Below are positions 20,500 to 31,748 of a stretch of DNA of 64,000 nucleotides, one piece after another. Where the stretch lies: positions 140,728,211 to 140,792,210 of the forward strand of contig CM043966.1 in assembly GCA_014529385.2 (NCBI GenBank), given 5' to 3'. Origin of the DNA: Adiantum capillus-veneris. Its lineage: Eukaryota; Streptophyta; Polypodiopsida; Polypodiales; Pteridaceae. How positions within the stretch are numbered: the first letter of the stretch is position 1; each line of letters starts with the position of its first letter. The notes under the pieces were generated by a model. The model saw only the letters and a program-made list of their open reading frames with translations. It was not told where the DNA came from and made no database searches. A program made the translations under genes and the position numbers.

Positions 20500-22400
20500 A
20501 GCTATGGTCCGATTTTCACAGGTGAAGAGAATCTTGATGAATGGCTTGCAAATTTTGAATTGTACATGTTGTCTTTGCGAATGCCTAATGAGGACAGCAA
20601 GATGCAAACCTTCCTGTCGATGATGCTCAGAAAGGATAAACTATGGTTCAAAGCTTTGGAGATGGAGCCAAGACAAGCATGGCTAGCTCTACAGACAAGA
20701 TTTCTACATGATTTTCACAGGGATGCCTCTCTAGTTCAGATGGATGCAAGACTGAAGGATTTGAAGCAGGGAATAGGCGAGGAGTGCAGTCTGTTTTTGG
20801 ATCGCTTTGAAGCATGCTGGGTGGAGTTAGCAGTGGCTATGCAGCTAGCCAATGATGAGTACTTGAAATTAGATAAATTTATGCAGGTAACCAATGATGA
20901 GTACTTCAAATTAGATAAATTTATGGCATGCTTACATCCGAAGGTGCGAGATAAAGTGGACTTTGAAAGCCTTGAGAACTACAATGGGGTAGTGGCAATC
21001 ACAAGGTCAAAAAGTAGGAAAATTAAAAAGAAGATAGAATAGGACGCAGCAGATTATGAAGCAACGACACATGTTCAACCACAAAGTCCTTGAGAGTCAA
21101 CTCAGGAGGAAAAATAGGATTAGAGTTGCAGCTGCTATTCCGCAGTAGTCAACACGTACGATTTAGGATCTATCAAAGCAAATGCAAGAGCTTCGATTGA
21201 GTGTAATGGATAGGGGACAGCTGAGAGGAGCAAGGGGCAGGGCGAGGCTGCTACTTGGAAGATGCTATAATTGTGATGAAGAAGGGAATGATGTGCTAGA
21301 CTGCCCTCATCTATCAAGGGAAAGAGGTGGTATCTACCCGTTGTTTGGTAGAGGGAGAGGCCAAGCACAATTTAATGGTCCAAGGGGGCAGGCAATTGAG
21401 AATCCAATGCAGCAGACCCAAGCAGATGGCAGTGAAGTCCCTAGGGTGAACATCATTGGGGTGGATAAACAACAAGTCAAAGTGTTGGCCAACAAAATAT
21501 CTAGAGCTGAAAGGGAGACAGAAACCGAGTGGGAGACTAGAGCTTGTAAAGGCAAGGATAAAGTATATGAGGGGAAGGAGCAGCCTAAAACTAGCAAGAA
21601 AAGAAGGCATCGAAGGTTTAAACAAGCAGATTTCCTTGGGCGTGGCCATCCAGAGTATGATTTGGTGAGTGATGTCCAAATTCAAAGAGCTAATATTACT
21701 TTTGGACAGTTGTTGGCATTGAACCCAAAGTTGAGTCTACAGTGGTCGACTAGCGTTAGCGCTAGGCTGCCAAGGGGTAAGGGCAATGTACAGGTGGTGC
21801 AAAATATGGCACTCAGGGTGAGTAGCCTAGCGGATGTTCTTCCTTTGGTGGATGATGTCATCGAGAAAAGGATGCATGTTCAAGCATATATAGATGGTGG
21901 AGCACAGGTTTGCATTATGACGGAAACTGCGATGAGGGAAACATGTTAAGGTGGTAGCCAAGTCAAATGTGCACATGAGGATGGCTAACCATGCTAAAGC
22001 TAGATTTTTGGGCATGGCCCAGGACGTAAGAGTGAAATTGATGGGCATAGAGTGCCTAATTGAATTCTTCGTGATGAAAGCTGGGGATAACGTATATCCC
22101 ATCATCTTGGATAGGCCGTGGCTATTGGCAATAGGTGCAAAAAAGGATTGGGAAGGAAGAGTGTTTACCTTGCTTAAAAAAGAGAAAGGAAGACAGGTGG
22201 TGCTAAATTTGAAGACCAAGGAAATCCATCTCCATCCTATGGTTACAAGGGACGAGGGTGACACCACCAACTATGAGTATGAGACTAAAACGGCCTATGA
22301 TGAAGGCTATACAGATACAAAGGAAGAAGAAAGTAAGGATGATATTCTCAAGATTGATGCTGACTTGTTTGGGGTCACTGTTGAAGGACCTTGTGAAAAA
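20500..22400 (+). pseudogene. element A gag and protease (broken)
   Basis: Gag packages element RNA; the protease matures the polyprotein. Gag is in frame from 20500 (SYGPIFTGEENLDEW) but its ATG, present in element C at 58297, is gone. A 42-bp tandem duplication gives KLDKFM twice near 20870-20930. Frame 21182-21949 holds a zinc knuckle CYNCDEEGNDVLDC with Asn at the His position, then a protease with AYIDGGAQVCIMTE and, after a frameshift near 21949, YPIILDRPWLLAIGA. An acidic linker (DEGYTDTKEEESKDD) precedes reverse transcriptase. Stops occur at 21040 and in 21090-21130. Confidence 0.85.
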
Positions 22401-23310
22401 GAGGAGGTGAAAGCACAGGTGCATGCCCTAGGTACTGAAGAGGTGATCAATATGTTAAGTGGAGACTTGACCAAGCAGGAGAAAGAAATCTATGTCCAAC
22501 TGTGTGGATCCTTTCTAAACTTATTTGCAAAGGAGTATAAGGATTTGCGAGGAGCCAAGGGTGTTGAGCACAAAATAGTCCTCAAGGAAGGATACAAGCC
22601 TAAGGCGCAAAAGCTAAGGATATTGGGTGAGATCAGGAGATCAATCAATTACTAGATGCAGGTATTATATAGCCCGCGAAGGAGTGAGAGTGGGTATTCC
22701 CATTAGTTATCACTCCTAAGAAAGAATGGGAGATGGTGGGTGTGTGTTGAAGATAGCCATTGAATGCCGCAACCAAGAGGAATCACTACCCATTGCCATT
22801 TCAGGACGATATTTTGAATCAGGTGTCTCGACATGAAAGGTATTCCATCATGGATGGATTTTTTGGTTACTTTCAGATAGGGATAGTAGTGGAGGATCTG
22901 TTGAAGACTACCTTCATCTCTCCATGGGGTTGTTTGCTTATTGTAGGATGCCGTTTGGGCTCGTAAATGACTATGCTACCTTTCAAGACTCGATGAACAA
23001 GGTGTTTGGTCCCTATTTGGGTAATTTCATCAGGGTTTTCATAGAAGACATTGGATGTTACAGCTCAAGGGCAGATCATTTGTCAAAGCTGTGACTATGT
23101 TTCCGAAGTCTTGATGAAGAGGGAGGGCAATTGAACCCCAAGAAGTGAATATTAGCACAACCCTCAACATCATTGTTGGGCCATGTGGTGTCACAAAATG
23201 GAATTGAAGTGGATCCATAAAAATTCAACGCTCTAGTCTTGATGGAGCCTCCTTCCAGCGCATAGGGTTTGGTGTTGTTCATGCACAGGCTGAAGTATCT
23301 TTTGAGTTTT
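22401..23310 (+). pseudogene. element A reverse transcriptase (broken)
   Basis: The lead-in YKDLRGAKGVEHKIVLKEGYKPKAQKLR is intact to 22655. After several stops and shifts come NAATKRNHYPLPFQDDIL (22760), YSIMDGFFGYFQIGI and LKTTFISPWGC, the conserved palm blocks. The catalytic aspartate region near 23040 reads VFIEDIG, so the first Asp of xxDD is Glu. The thumb block (NPKK.ILAQPSTSLLGHVVSQNGIEVDP) is scattered over frames. It is clearly inactive and closely related to element C at 60201-61000. Confidence 0.85.
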
Positions 23311-24260
23311 TTCTGGATGTTATCACAGTATAAATACCCCCTTTAAAAGAGGGCGCAACAAGTGCATGATTTTAAATGGGATGAAGAGGCTGAAGTAGCT
23401 TTTGATAGGGTGAAAGAAATCCTATGTCAACTGCCTACGGTGGGTCCTCCCAATCAAGAAGATAATTTTTATGTTGCCATGGCGGTAGGCACCGTAGCCA
23501 TTGGGGCAGTACTATTGCAGAAGGTGGGAAGAAGCTATAAACCTATTTATTTTAAAAGGAGGGTGATAAGTGTTGGGGAGGTGACCTACACCAAAGCCGA
23601 AAAATGGTTCATGGCCTTAGTTTTTGCATGCAGGAAGTTCAAGGTGTATCTCATCGTGCAAAAGTTTTTTGTGTTGGACGGCCAACAATTTGTTGTCGGA
23701 GGTAGTGCTGCACTTGAAGCCAGCAAAGCAAATCTTGAAGTCGGTGATAGAGCTACAAGAGTTCGAGTTTGAATTTAAAATTGACCATACAAATCGCTCT
23801 CACTTGACGGATATTCTGGTCAGGAAGGTCGTTAATTTGCCAATCTATCCCAGGTTGTTGCGGGATGAAATTAAGGAGGAACTTGATTTAACGAAATCTT
23901 TTACCATGTGGTTTAATGGAGCATATAAGTGGATAATACATAAGGCAGGGGGGTGTGGTGATACGATATCCACACGACAAGGTGATCTTTTTCAAAGCCT
24001 ACAACTTGGAGGATATTCATACCAATAATGAGCCAGAGTATCTCACCCTCCATCTAGGTTTGAAGCAGTGTGTCAATTTTGGTATCTCGAGGTTGATGGT
24101 GAAAGGTGATGCACTGTTAGTCATCAAGCCAATGGTAGGTGAAACGGGATTCAGTAAAGCATTGGTTCTATGCCATCAAGAAGTTGCTAAAGTTTTTTGA
24201 AGAGGTTCGGTTCAAGCATGTTAGGAGAGAGTAGAACCAAGAAGTAGATTAACTTGCAAG
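23311..24260 (+). pseudogene. element A RNase H plus archaeal-type RNase H (broken)
   Basis: The first RNase H (23362-23772) lacks the catalytic acids: FYVAMAVGTVAIGAVLLQ has no Asp at the usual position, and TDH is replaced within FFVLDGQQF. A second domain of the archaeal/plant type follows at about 23890-24240: FTMWFNGAYK (Asp to Asn), HTNNEPEYLTLHLGLKQC and LMVKGDALLVIK. Two RNase H domains with a degenerate first one are the mark of Tat-lineage gypsy elements. Multiple shifts and stops break it. Confidence 0.8.
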
Positions 24261-25570
24261 CAGCAAGGTACAAGTGCAGGTTACACGGATATATGTGGCC
24301 CGCACCAACTATTCTGGTCATGAGACCTTGAAAGGGATTAAAGACTTTTTGAGCACCAGTCAGTGCTCTAAAAGGTTGTCCAAGCTACAGAGGTGGTGGA
24401 TAGTGCAAAAGTCTCCCAACTTTACATTGATAGGGGAGGATCTTATGACCTATGGACAGGATGAAGTATTGCGAAGGGTACTTTACAAGGAAGAAACTGG
24501 TGTGGTGTTGCAGCAGTGTCATGAAAAGATGGGGCATTAGGATAAAGACTAGGTTTTGTTTTGAAATTTGAGAGCAGGTTTTTGGTGTCCATTTGATAGT
24601 ACATGATGTGCACTATTGGTGAAAAACCTGCCACAAATGTCAGATTATGGGTGAGAGGAGGCTGATAGCCAAGTCGCAAGGAGCTATCATTGCCCAAAAT
24701 ACTTTTGAGAAGTGGGGCCTGGATGCCATTCGTCCACTCCCAAAAGTCGGTAGGTGAGAAAAAGTATATTGTAGTGGCGATTGACTACCTTACCAGGTGG
24801 GTCAAATCCAAAGCTATGAAGGAGGTAAATGCTCATGTGGTAGCGACAACATCTATTGTCGTTTTGGAGTGCCATGGGATTTAGGAGTAAACTTATGAAA
24901 GCTTTTGTGGAGAAAGTGGGCATTCAACACCGGTATTCTTCACCTTATCATCCTCAATCCAATGATTTGGTAAAAAGTGAAAATAGCCAAATCATAAAGA
25001 TGTTGGCAAAGTACATTTGCAAGCAGGAGGCGAAGTAGGAAGTGAACCTTGAAAAATGTTTGTGGGCATATAGGATGTCCTACAAGGTGGCGACCAATTT
25101 TACCCCATTTGCATTGGAGTACGGTAAGGAGGCGGTGTTGCTGGTGCATATGCCCTTTGAAGGGGATGTGGTGAATAAATCATAGTAGAGGATTCTACAA
25201 GATTGAATTGTTAGTCTCCAAGATTTTCTAATGAAAAGGGAGGCAACAAAAAATTATTATGTAAAGCAACAGGAGAAGCGAATTGCTAAGTTTAATCAAA
25301 GTTTTCTTGATAAAAGGATAGAAGAATGTGATCGTGATGCATTATGAGAGCTATTTGGATTTTACTCTCCAAAATAAGTTCAAAAAGAAGTGGACAAGTC
25401 CATACAGGGTACAAAAAGCTTTTCCAAATAGGACCTATCAATCAATAGAGAAAATGGCAAGCTGCTTGAAAATAGGGTGAATGGGGTGCGGCTTAAGCTG
25501 TACTTTGACAAAGGTTTGGTGCCTGATGTAAACCAGATTGTAGCCAAGGGGGTTGAGCAACCCACCTGAG
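24261..25570 (+). pseudogene. element A integrase (broken)
   Basis: This shows FTLIGEDLMTYGQDEVLRRVLYKEE (24420-24500) and the zinc module end HYW.KTCHKCQIMGERRL, then the core: KWGLDAI, YIVVAIDYLTRWVKSKAMKEV, FRSKLMKAFVEKVGIQHRYSSPYHPQSNDLVKSENS with the catalytic Glu position apparently changed to Lys. The second Asp region is lost by a deletion near 24860. The C-terminus KKWTSPYRVQKAFPNRTYQS ends near 25450. The 3' LTR starts 167 bp later. Closely related to element C integrase. Confidence 0.8.
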
Positions 25571-25720
25571 GAGACTTGAGAGTAGCGGATATACAATGTT
25601 GTACATATTGCACATACTATGCATATAGTTGTGCTTTTTTCAATATTCTTGAGTGCTAGCAAAGTGTTGCAGGTTTCAAGTTCTGTAAATATGCTTGTGG
25701 TTGAACATAAATGTTCAACT

Positions 25721-25730
25721 GGGGGTTGGG
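25721..25730 (+). other. element A polypurine tract
   Basis: GGGGGTTGGG lies six bases before the 3' LTR start at 25737. It is in the expected position and mostly purine, with a TT interruption. Confidence 0.5.
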
Positions 25731-25736
25731 CAATGA

Positions 25737-27617
25737 TGGTGCAACCAAAGTTGGTCCATGTTGGAAAGTGTTAAGTGCAATGTTGTGATGTGGGAGACGT
25801 GGGCAAGGCAATGGCAACAAAAATGTATGCTCAAAGTGGTTTTTTAAGCAAGGGGGCCTCAAAATTGGGATAATCAGGATGAAAGATCACAGTGTACAAG
25901 ATGAGGGGATTGTGTCCTAAAATGTAGTGTTCCAGATGCTCTAGAGGCCCGTCCAGATAGCTCATCAAAGGGAGCTTCAGTGTGAAAGATATGCCAGTTT
26001 AAAGTTGGAAGGTTTTGCAGATCCTCGACAGATAGGGCGGATGGGGACAACTGCCCTAGGTCGGAACATGAAAGTAGGAAGGTGAAGCTTGAGTTGTGAA
26101 GCATGCTGGTCTTTTCGTATTGCCGATTAGAGTCCGGATGGGAAAGTTATGGCCGATTGAAAGTTTTTCGGGGATCGAGCGTGTGTCAAGTTGTCCGCAT
26201 TAAAAGGCATGCCATCAGGTGTTTTTCTTACCTCAACCAGGTTTGGCAAGGTAGCATGCACTGTTTGGAGCCAGTACAAATCAATAGCTTGCAAATTGGA
26301 ATCATGGGTGGTTGGATATGCCAAGGAGAAGAGCGGTCACAAACATTTTTTCCGTCTTTTGGCGGTTTCGATGGACGGGCTAAAAAAAGTTGGAGTGCAA
26401 AAAAAATTCTCATGGTTATGAGCCAGCAAGAGGAAGCTCCAGTGGGTTGACAAGGTGGGTGTTTGCCAAATTCGGCATGGGGGAGGAGCACCGACGGCAT
26501 GGGAACGGTGCGTCCAAGTTTCTATTTTATGAGTGCAAAAGGCAATATTGGCTACATTTTGGAGGAAAAAAAATAAAAAGACAAGGGCTGAGCTTTATGG
26601 TAAAGAGAAAAAGAAAAAAAAAAGAAGTGGGAGGGAGGCCCAAAGGGAACTAGGAGAGGTCTTTTTTTTAGCACTTTGAAAAAAAGAAAAAGGGGAACAA
26701 GGGAGCAACGACGATGCCCTCGTTCCCCCTAGGGAGTGAGAAAAAGGGGAGTTTTTCTTTTGCTTTCGAAACTGAGGAGGAGCAAGAAGGGTTATTTTTG
26801 GGGTGGATCTTCTTCTTCACTTGCTTGGTCGAGAGTGAGGCAAGCCCAAGGAGAGGCTCTTCGAGGGAGGGCTATCGGGTAACGAGAGCTCAAGGGAGGA
26901 AGGAGAAAAAGAAAAAAAAAAGAAGTGGTAGGGAGGCCCCAAAGAGGGCTAGGAGAGGTCTTTTTTTAGCACTTTGAAAAAAATAAAAAGGGGAACAAGG
27001 GAGCAACGACGATGCCCTCGTTCCCCCTTGGGTGTGAGAAAAAGGGGAGTTTTTCTTTTGCTTTTGGAAAAGGAGAAGCAAAGAAGTGTTTTTTTTGGGT
27101 GGATCTTCTCTTCGCTCGCTTGGTCGAGGGTGAGGCAAGCCCAAGGAGAGGCTCTTCGAGGGAGGGCTTTCGGGCGACAAGAGCTCGAGAGAGGAAGGAG
27201 CTTACGTGCGTGCATACGTGCATGGTTCAACAACAAAGGCAAGAGGAGGAAAGTCTGACTCTCGTAAACTGTATCAACAAGGGTTGCTGTGATCAGTTTT
27301 TAGTGCTTGTCGAGGTTGTGCCGACGAGGCCGTTTGAACTAGGTTGTGTTGAGCAAAGAAAAGCAAGGATTGCCCAGACTTTGGTGTCGTTTCCCCTTCC
27401 CCCCCTCTGTTCTACTACTCTTGTGCTTGTTTCCATGGTGTGAGGTGTGTGTAGGCAAGTGTGCCCTATTGAACCGGTGGTGTCTTGTGGCAAAGGGAAA
27501 GAAAGAGGCATTGGGTGTGCGTGGGAAGTCGCAAAGTGTGTCATGCGGTGTGTATGTGTTTGATCGTGATGTGATATAGTGTGGTCGACTCAAGAAGTGT
27601 AAGAGGTGGTTTGCTAA
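25737..27617 (+). mobile_element. element A 3' LTR, left part (split by element B)
   Basis: This begins TGGTGCAACCAAAGTTGG like the 5' LTR and can be followed to GTTTGCTAA at 27617, where element B begins. The remaining 118 bp of the LTR lie beyond B at 38732-38849. It carries a 299-bp internal tandem duplication (26652-26950, 26951 to about 27249) absent from the 5' LTR, which accounts for its greater total length (about 2.0 kb against 1.7 kb). Confidence 0.85.
26652..27249 (+). repeat. tandem duplication in element A 3' LTR (period 299 bp)
   Basis: The unit beginning AGGAGAGGTCTTTTTTT occurs at 26652 and 26951. Both copies carry the same order of blocks (ACAAGGGAGCAACGACGATG, GGGGAGTTTTTCTTTTGC, AGGCAAGCCCAAGGAGAGGC). 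The junction falls in an A-rich run (GAAAAAGAAAAAAAAAAGAAG) present before the first copy and at its end, so slippage or unequal exchange at that run is likely. Confidence 0.85.
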
Positions 27618-27874
27618 TGAGGCGGTCCGGGGCGGGCAACAAGAAGAGCAACCTCTAGACACCCTTCAAGGCTCCCGTGCTGCTCAATGGGGCTGGGGCA
27701 AAACACAACACAAACCAAAACAACAAACCCACAGCCAAATCCCAACTACACAAGGGGTACCACCTAGTTTAAGAGAGAACTAGGACGCAAAAGAGGAGAA
27801 TCGTTAGAGCAACCCACAAACAAGCAAGGAATTTACACTAACCCTAACACCAATGGAACACTCTCACACACTAA

Positions 27875-27919
<45 letters not shown>

Positions 27920-30217
27920 TGGTGTACAACTTAGCTTCAACTTTATATTTTGCACAAAAAGGAACTTAGAGCTTGCGGAATCAAGTGACAAGATTTGGTT
28001 ATAGCATCACTAGCACATTGTCTTAGGGTTATGGGAGCCCTCTCACCATCCACCCTCTTACAATGGTAGCCAAACAATAGCCAATGAATCACAAGCAACA
28101 AAACAACAACCTTCAATGAAACAAGTCACCTTATGAAGCTAAATGAGTTTCCCAAGCCAAATTGGAGGAGAAGCGTGAGCCTTTGGACATGAATTGCACC
28201 CAAAACTACCAATTCATTGATGTTGGGGTAGATACAACAATGGTAGGAAGAATATCTTCCACTCGCACTCACTCAAACTAGCTCAAGATTTTCTATGCAC
28301 CAAGGTGATGGTGTATAGAAAGCTTACTCACTCTTTACAACCAAGATAGAAGTGGCATGTGGTACGCTCAATCTAGTGTGCAATGGTATAGTGATGTCTT
28401 TTACAAGGAGGAATGGGTTCTATTTATAGGTTTTAGAATCCTTGATTAGGATTAAACTTAATCAATTTTATTAGGAAAGATCAAGGATTATGAATTTTTA
28501 TGAATTTCAAATGAGAATGGGGTCTCTCTTTTCTCTTGAGTCACATGGATGTGGGCTCAAGTAAGAGAATTATTGATGTGGTGAAAGGAGAGAAACTTCC
28601 ATGGGAGTGAGTGAATTTGGTTTACTTGTGCGGTTGCCTACTCCATATGTTGATAGTGTGGGTGCATTTTTACAAGAGAAGTTAGTTGTTAGTGGTAATA
28701 ATCACTAGAATTTTTAGTGATACATTTACAATGGGTAGGAAGAGTTGATTTGATGAAGGAAGAGCGGTGAATTAAAAGAGAATCATTGAGATGGTGAAGC
28801 TTTGAAGAAGCTTGAACTCACCCTTGTGTAGATTGTGGAAAAAATGACCGCTGGTCTTCTTCTTCTTCTTCGCTTCTTTACGCCGCCGCCACGATGAAAA
28901 GAGGATTTTTTGATGAAAAATCCTCAATTTTCAGAAGTTATCATGGTTAAGATGCTGAGTTTTAGATATTTTTAGGAGAGGTAAATGAAATTGTAACATA
29001 GAAGCAATAGAGAGAGACATGGAGAGGGTGTATGTATGTAGAGGTTCATAAAAGAACTATAGGGATGACAGAGAAGGGTAATGGTGAAGAGGGTGGGAGA
29101 AGCCATGGAATTTGCAGGTTTGAGTGAGGGAAGGAGAGGGAGGGATGTGTAAGAGTGAGTAAGTGTGTGGAAGGGTGAGAGAAGACTAAGGGCTACTTGT
29201 GAGAAAAGTGGGCAGACTGGGGTCCACTCAAAAAATCATAGCTCACCACTGGTAGCTCCAAAAATCATGAAAAACTTTGAGGTGATTATTCAGAGCATGG
29301 GCTACATTTTCTCTTTTGACCACCGCTCCAATTTCGGATTGGAGATAGGTGCCAAAATTCTCACCAAAAAGCCTGTTTTTATGCCTGCAAAAGTCTTTTA
29401 GTGGCCCCCTCCTTTGTTGAATGTGTACAATGCATCCAAGAGTGAGCCCCTCCTTTGTCATATTATAATACAAAGCATCCAAGTTGCCCTTGACCCATGC
29501 ATGGAGGAGGATTATTGGTGAATAAAGAAATATATACATGGTGGGACTAGTGTATGGACTATTCATGGACTTTAGCTCAATGAGCACATGGTGTTAGAAT
29601 AATGAGTAAAACTAATAATAAAAATATGGAGGAGTTATGGATATGGAAAGATATGGAATCATATGATATGGTCCCTCCTTGAATTATTTTGGGTGAAAGA
29701 GGAAAAAGTATGCAAGTAAATAATATAATAAACGTAACTAATGAGTAGAAATCAATTTTTTGTTTTCACGAGGGTGAGGGTGAAAATGTGGGAGTGATTT
29801 GTATAAAGGAAAAATATGAGGTTAGAGTATGTACATATTGGCAAAAAATATAATTATGGTGTAAGAGGATGAAAGAAGGTGTACATGGTTTAATAAAACA
29901 CACACCTAAGTAGAAATATTTAAATAAAATACCAAAATAATTATAAAAAATCCCTATATTTAGGCCATATAGACAATGAAATATTTACACACAAAGAGGC
30001 CATAATATACTTTTATTTTTTTACTTTTTTATTTTTTTGGCTCAACTAGCACAGTGACTAGCTAGCTGAGGGTTTTTAAGAAGATATGGGAAAAGCCCCC
30101 TAACTCACACACGCCTATGTACAGTGAAATGGTAGGGATAGCCATAGCGTTTGGGTGAATTTGGTAGGGTGGAGTAACTTACTATGGTAATTATGGAGAG
30201 CCGAAAAACGGCTATCA
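27618..30217 (-). mobile_element. element B 3' LTR (2600 bp)
   Basis: On the plus strand it runs from TGAGGCGGTCCGG to ACGGCTATCA. It has a (GA)n run of about 34 bp at 27881-27916 that is only about 14 bp in the other LTR. A minus-strand TATA (CCTATAAATA) lies at 28421-28430. The frame at 29165-29401 is within the LTR and repeated at 37677-37913; it is not a gene. Confidence 0.9.
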
Positions 30218-30233
30218 TTAGCCCTCCCCCAGG
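30218..30233 (-). other. element B polypurine tract
   Basis: The minus strand reads CCTGGGGGAGGGCTAA directly before the 3' LTR. It lies 12 bases after the pol stop codon, the expected place for plus-strand priming. Confidence 0.75.
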
Positions 30234-30245
30234 ATGATGGTATAT

Positions 30246-31748
30246 TCATGTACCATCATAGAGAATCTTTTCCAACGAGAGTGCTTTAGAGTCCTTGACG
30301 AGATCTTCATTGTTTGGCCCCTCAGAATTTTGGCTGGAGTTACACTCATGCTTCAGGTAACAATACTTACATGAGACAATGGCCTTTGGACAGATCTTTG
30401 GTAGATCCTTTGGTAGAAGGAGACTCAAATAGGGCTTCAAGTGATACCCGTTTACCTTCCTGGAGTGCTCTTTACCATTCAAGTCCATAAGCTGATAGTA
30501 ACTAGAATTGAAAGCCTTCTTGACTATGTATGGCCCTTGCCATCTAGTTTCAAACTTGGTATCAAAACGATTTTCAAGTCGATTGTCATACCTTAGCACA
30601 AGCTCTCCTTCCTTGATGCCTTTGTCCTTTAGTTTCTTGTCGTGCGTTTCTTTCGCTTGTGTGGCTTTCCTCTTGTAGCATTCGTATGCTGCTTCTCTTT
30701 TCCACTCAAGCTCCACTAACGTAAGAAGTCGATCCATCCATACCTCTTGATCATCTTGTGCTCCTTTGCCATGAAGTCGCATTGTTGGAATGTTGAGCTC
30801 GATAGGCTGCAAAGCCTCTTGACCATAGACCAAGTGAAATAGTATGAACTCCGTGGCTTCCCTATATGTGGTTCGATATGCCCACAAGGCACCATCCAAG
30901 AAGTCGTCCCATAATTTTGTTTTGTTTTGCACCATCTTTCTAATGATTCCTGCAATGACACCATTAGCCTTCTCCACCAAACCATTTGACTGTGGATAGT
31001 ATGGTGTGCTATGACGATGTAGAATGTGAAGCTCTTCACAAACTTCTGTGAGCAAGCCCTTCCTAAACCCTGGACCATTATCAGAAACAATCTCCAAAGG
31101 TGTGCCAAATCTGCAACAAATGTGATTGTACACAAACTTGCTAACTGTCCTCTCATTCACTCTTGCCACACTTTGAGCTTCCACCCACCTAGTCATATAG
31201 TCTACAGCCACTAGAATGGAGAGTTTACCATTTTTTGTCCTAGGCAGAGGACCCATAGCATCAATGCCCCACTTTTCAAAGGGTCCATTTGCAAGCACTA
31301 TTTGCCTCGGGCCATGCACCAACCTTCTATTTTCATTTATCTGACAATTGTGACAGCTTTTACACCAATGTTGAACATCCACATGCAAGCTTGGCCAAAC
31401 ATACCCCGCAAGTAAAATCTTCTTCACAGTTGATTCTTGGGCAAAATGACCTCCACATGCCTCTTCATGCAAACCTTTTAGAATGGCTGGAATTTCCTCG
31501 ATAGTTGGTACTCTTCTACACACTTGATCCTTCCCTCTTTGATAGAGGGAGCCTTCTAGGAAGAGATAGAAACTTGCCTTCTTCATGAGTCTCCTCTTCT
31601 GAGCCTTCGTGAAGTCTTGTGGAAACTCACCCTCCAAAATGTAGCCAATAATGGGAGCCAATGACTCCAATCCCTGGTATCTCGGTTGCTTGACAGCTGC
31701 TGCCACCATGATGACCTGCACTTCTCTCTCAACACATGTAACTGCTTG
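30246..31748 (-). CDS. element B integrase
   Basis: This is the C-terminal part of pol, in frame with the upstream RT but separated from it by a TAA at 31749-31751. It has the zinc module (CGGHFAQESTVKKIL, CKSCHNC), the DDE core with all acids (KWGIDAMGPLP, IVSDNGPGF, YYPQSNGLVEKANG) and a C-terminal GPY/F-type module (RWQGPYIVKKAFNSSYYQL). A short tail of about 50 residues follows (CKYCYLKHECNSSQ). Apart from the upstream stop, the roughly 490-codon frame is open, so the catalytic domain looks intact. It inserts element cDNA; B's own 4-bp duplication shows the expected staggered cut. Confidence 0.9.
   Translation of the reverse strand, partial: QAVTCVEREVQVIMVAAAVKQPRYQGLESLAPIIGYILEGEFPQDFTKAQKRRLMKKASFYLFLEGSLYQRGKDQVCRRVPTIEEIPAILKGLHEEACGGHFAQESTVKKILLAGYVWPSLHVDVQHWCKSCHNCQINENRRLVHGPRQIVLANGPFEKWGIDAMGPLPRTKNGKLSILVAVDYMTRWVEAQSVARVNERTVSKFVYNHICCRFGTPLEIVSDNGPGFRKGLLTEVCEELHILHRHSTPYYPQSNGLVEKANGVIAGIIRKMVQNKTKLWDDFLDGALWAYRTTYREATEFILFHLVYGQEALQPIELNIPTMRLHGKGAQDDQEVWMDRLLTLVELEWKREAAYECYKRKATQAKETHDKKLKDKGIKEGELVLRYDNRLENRFDTKFETRWQGPYIVKKAFNSSYYQLMDLNGKEHSRKVNGYHLKPYLSLLLPKDLPKICPKAIVSCKYCYLKHECNSSQNSEGPNNEDLVKDSKALSLEKILYDGT

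Noticed and set aside
29165-29587. Open frames repeated at 37677-38099
   Set aside because: The repetition is explained by the two LTRs of element B; neither frame resembles a protein family.
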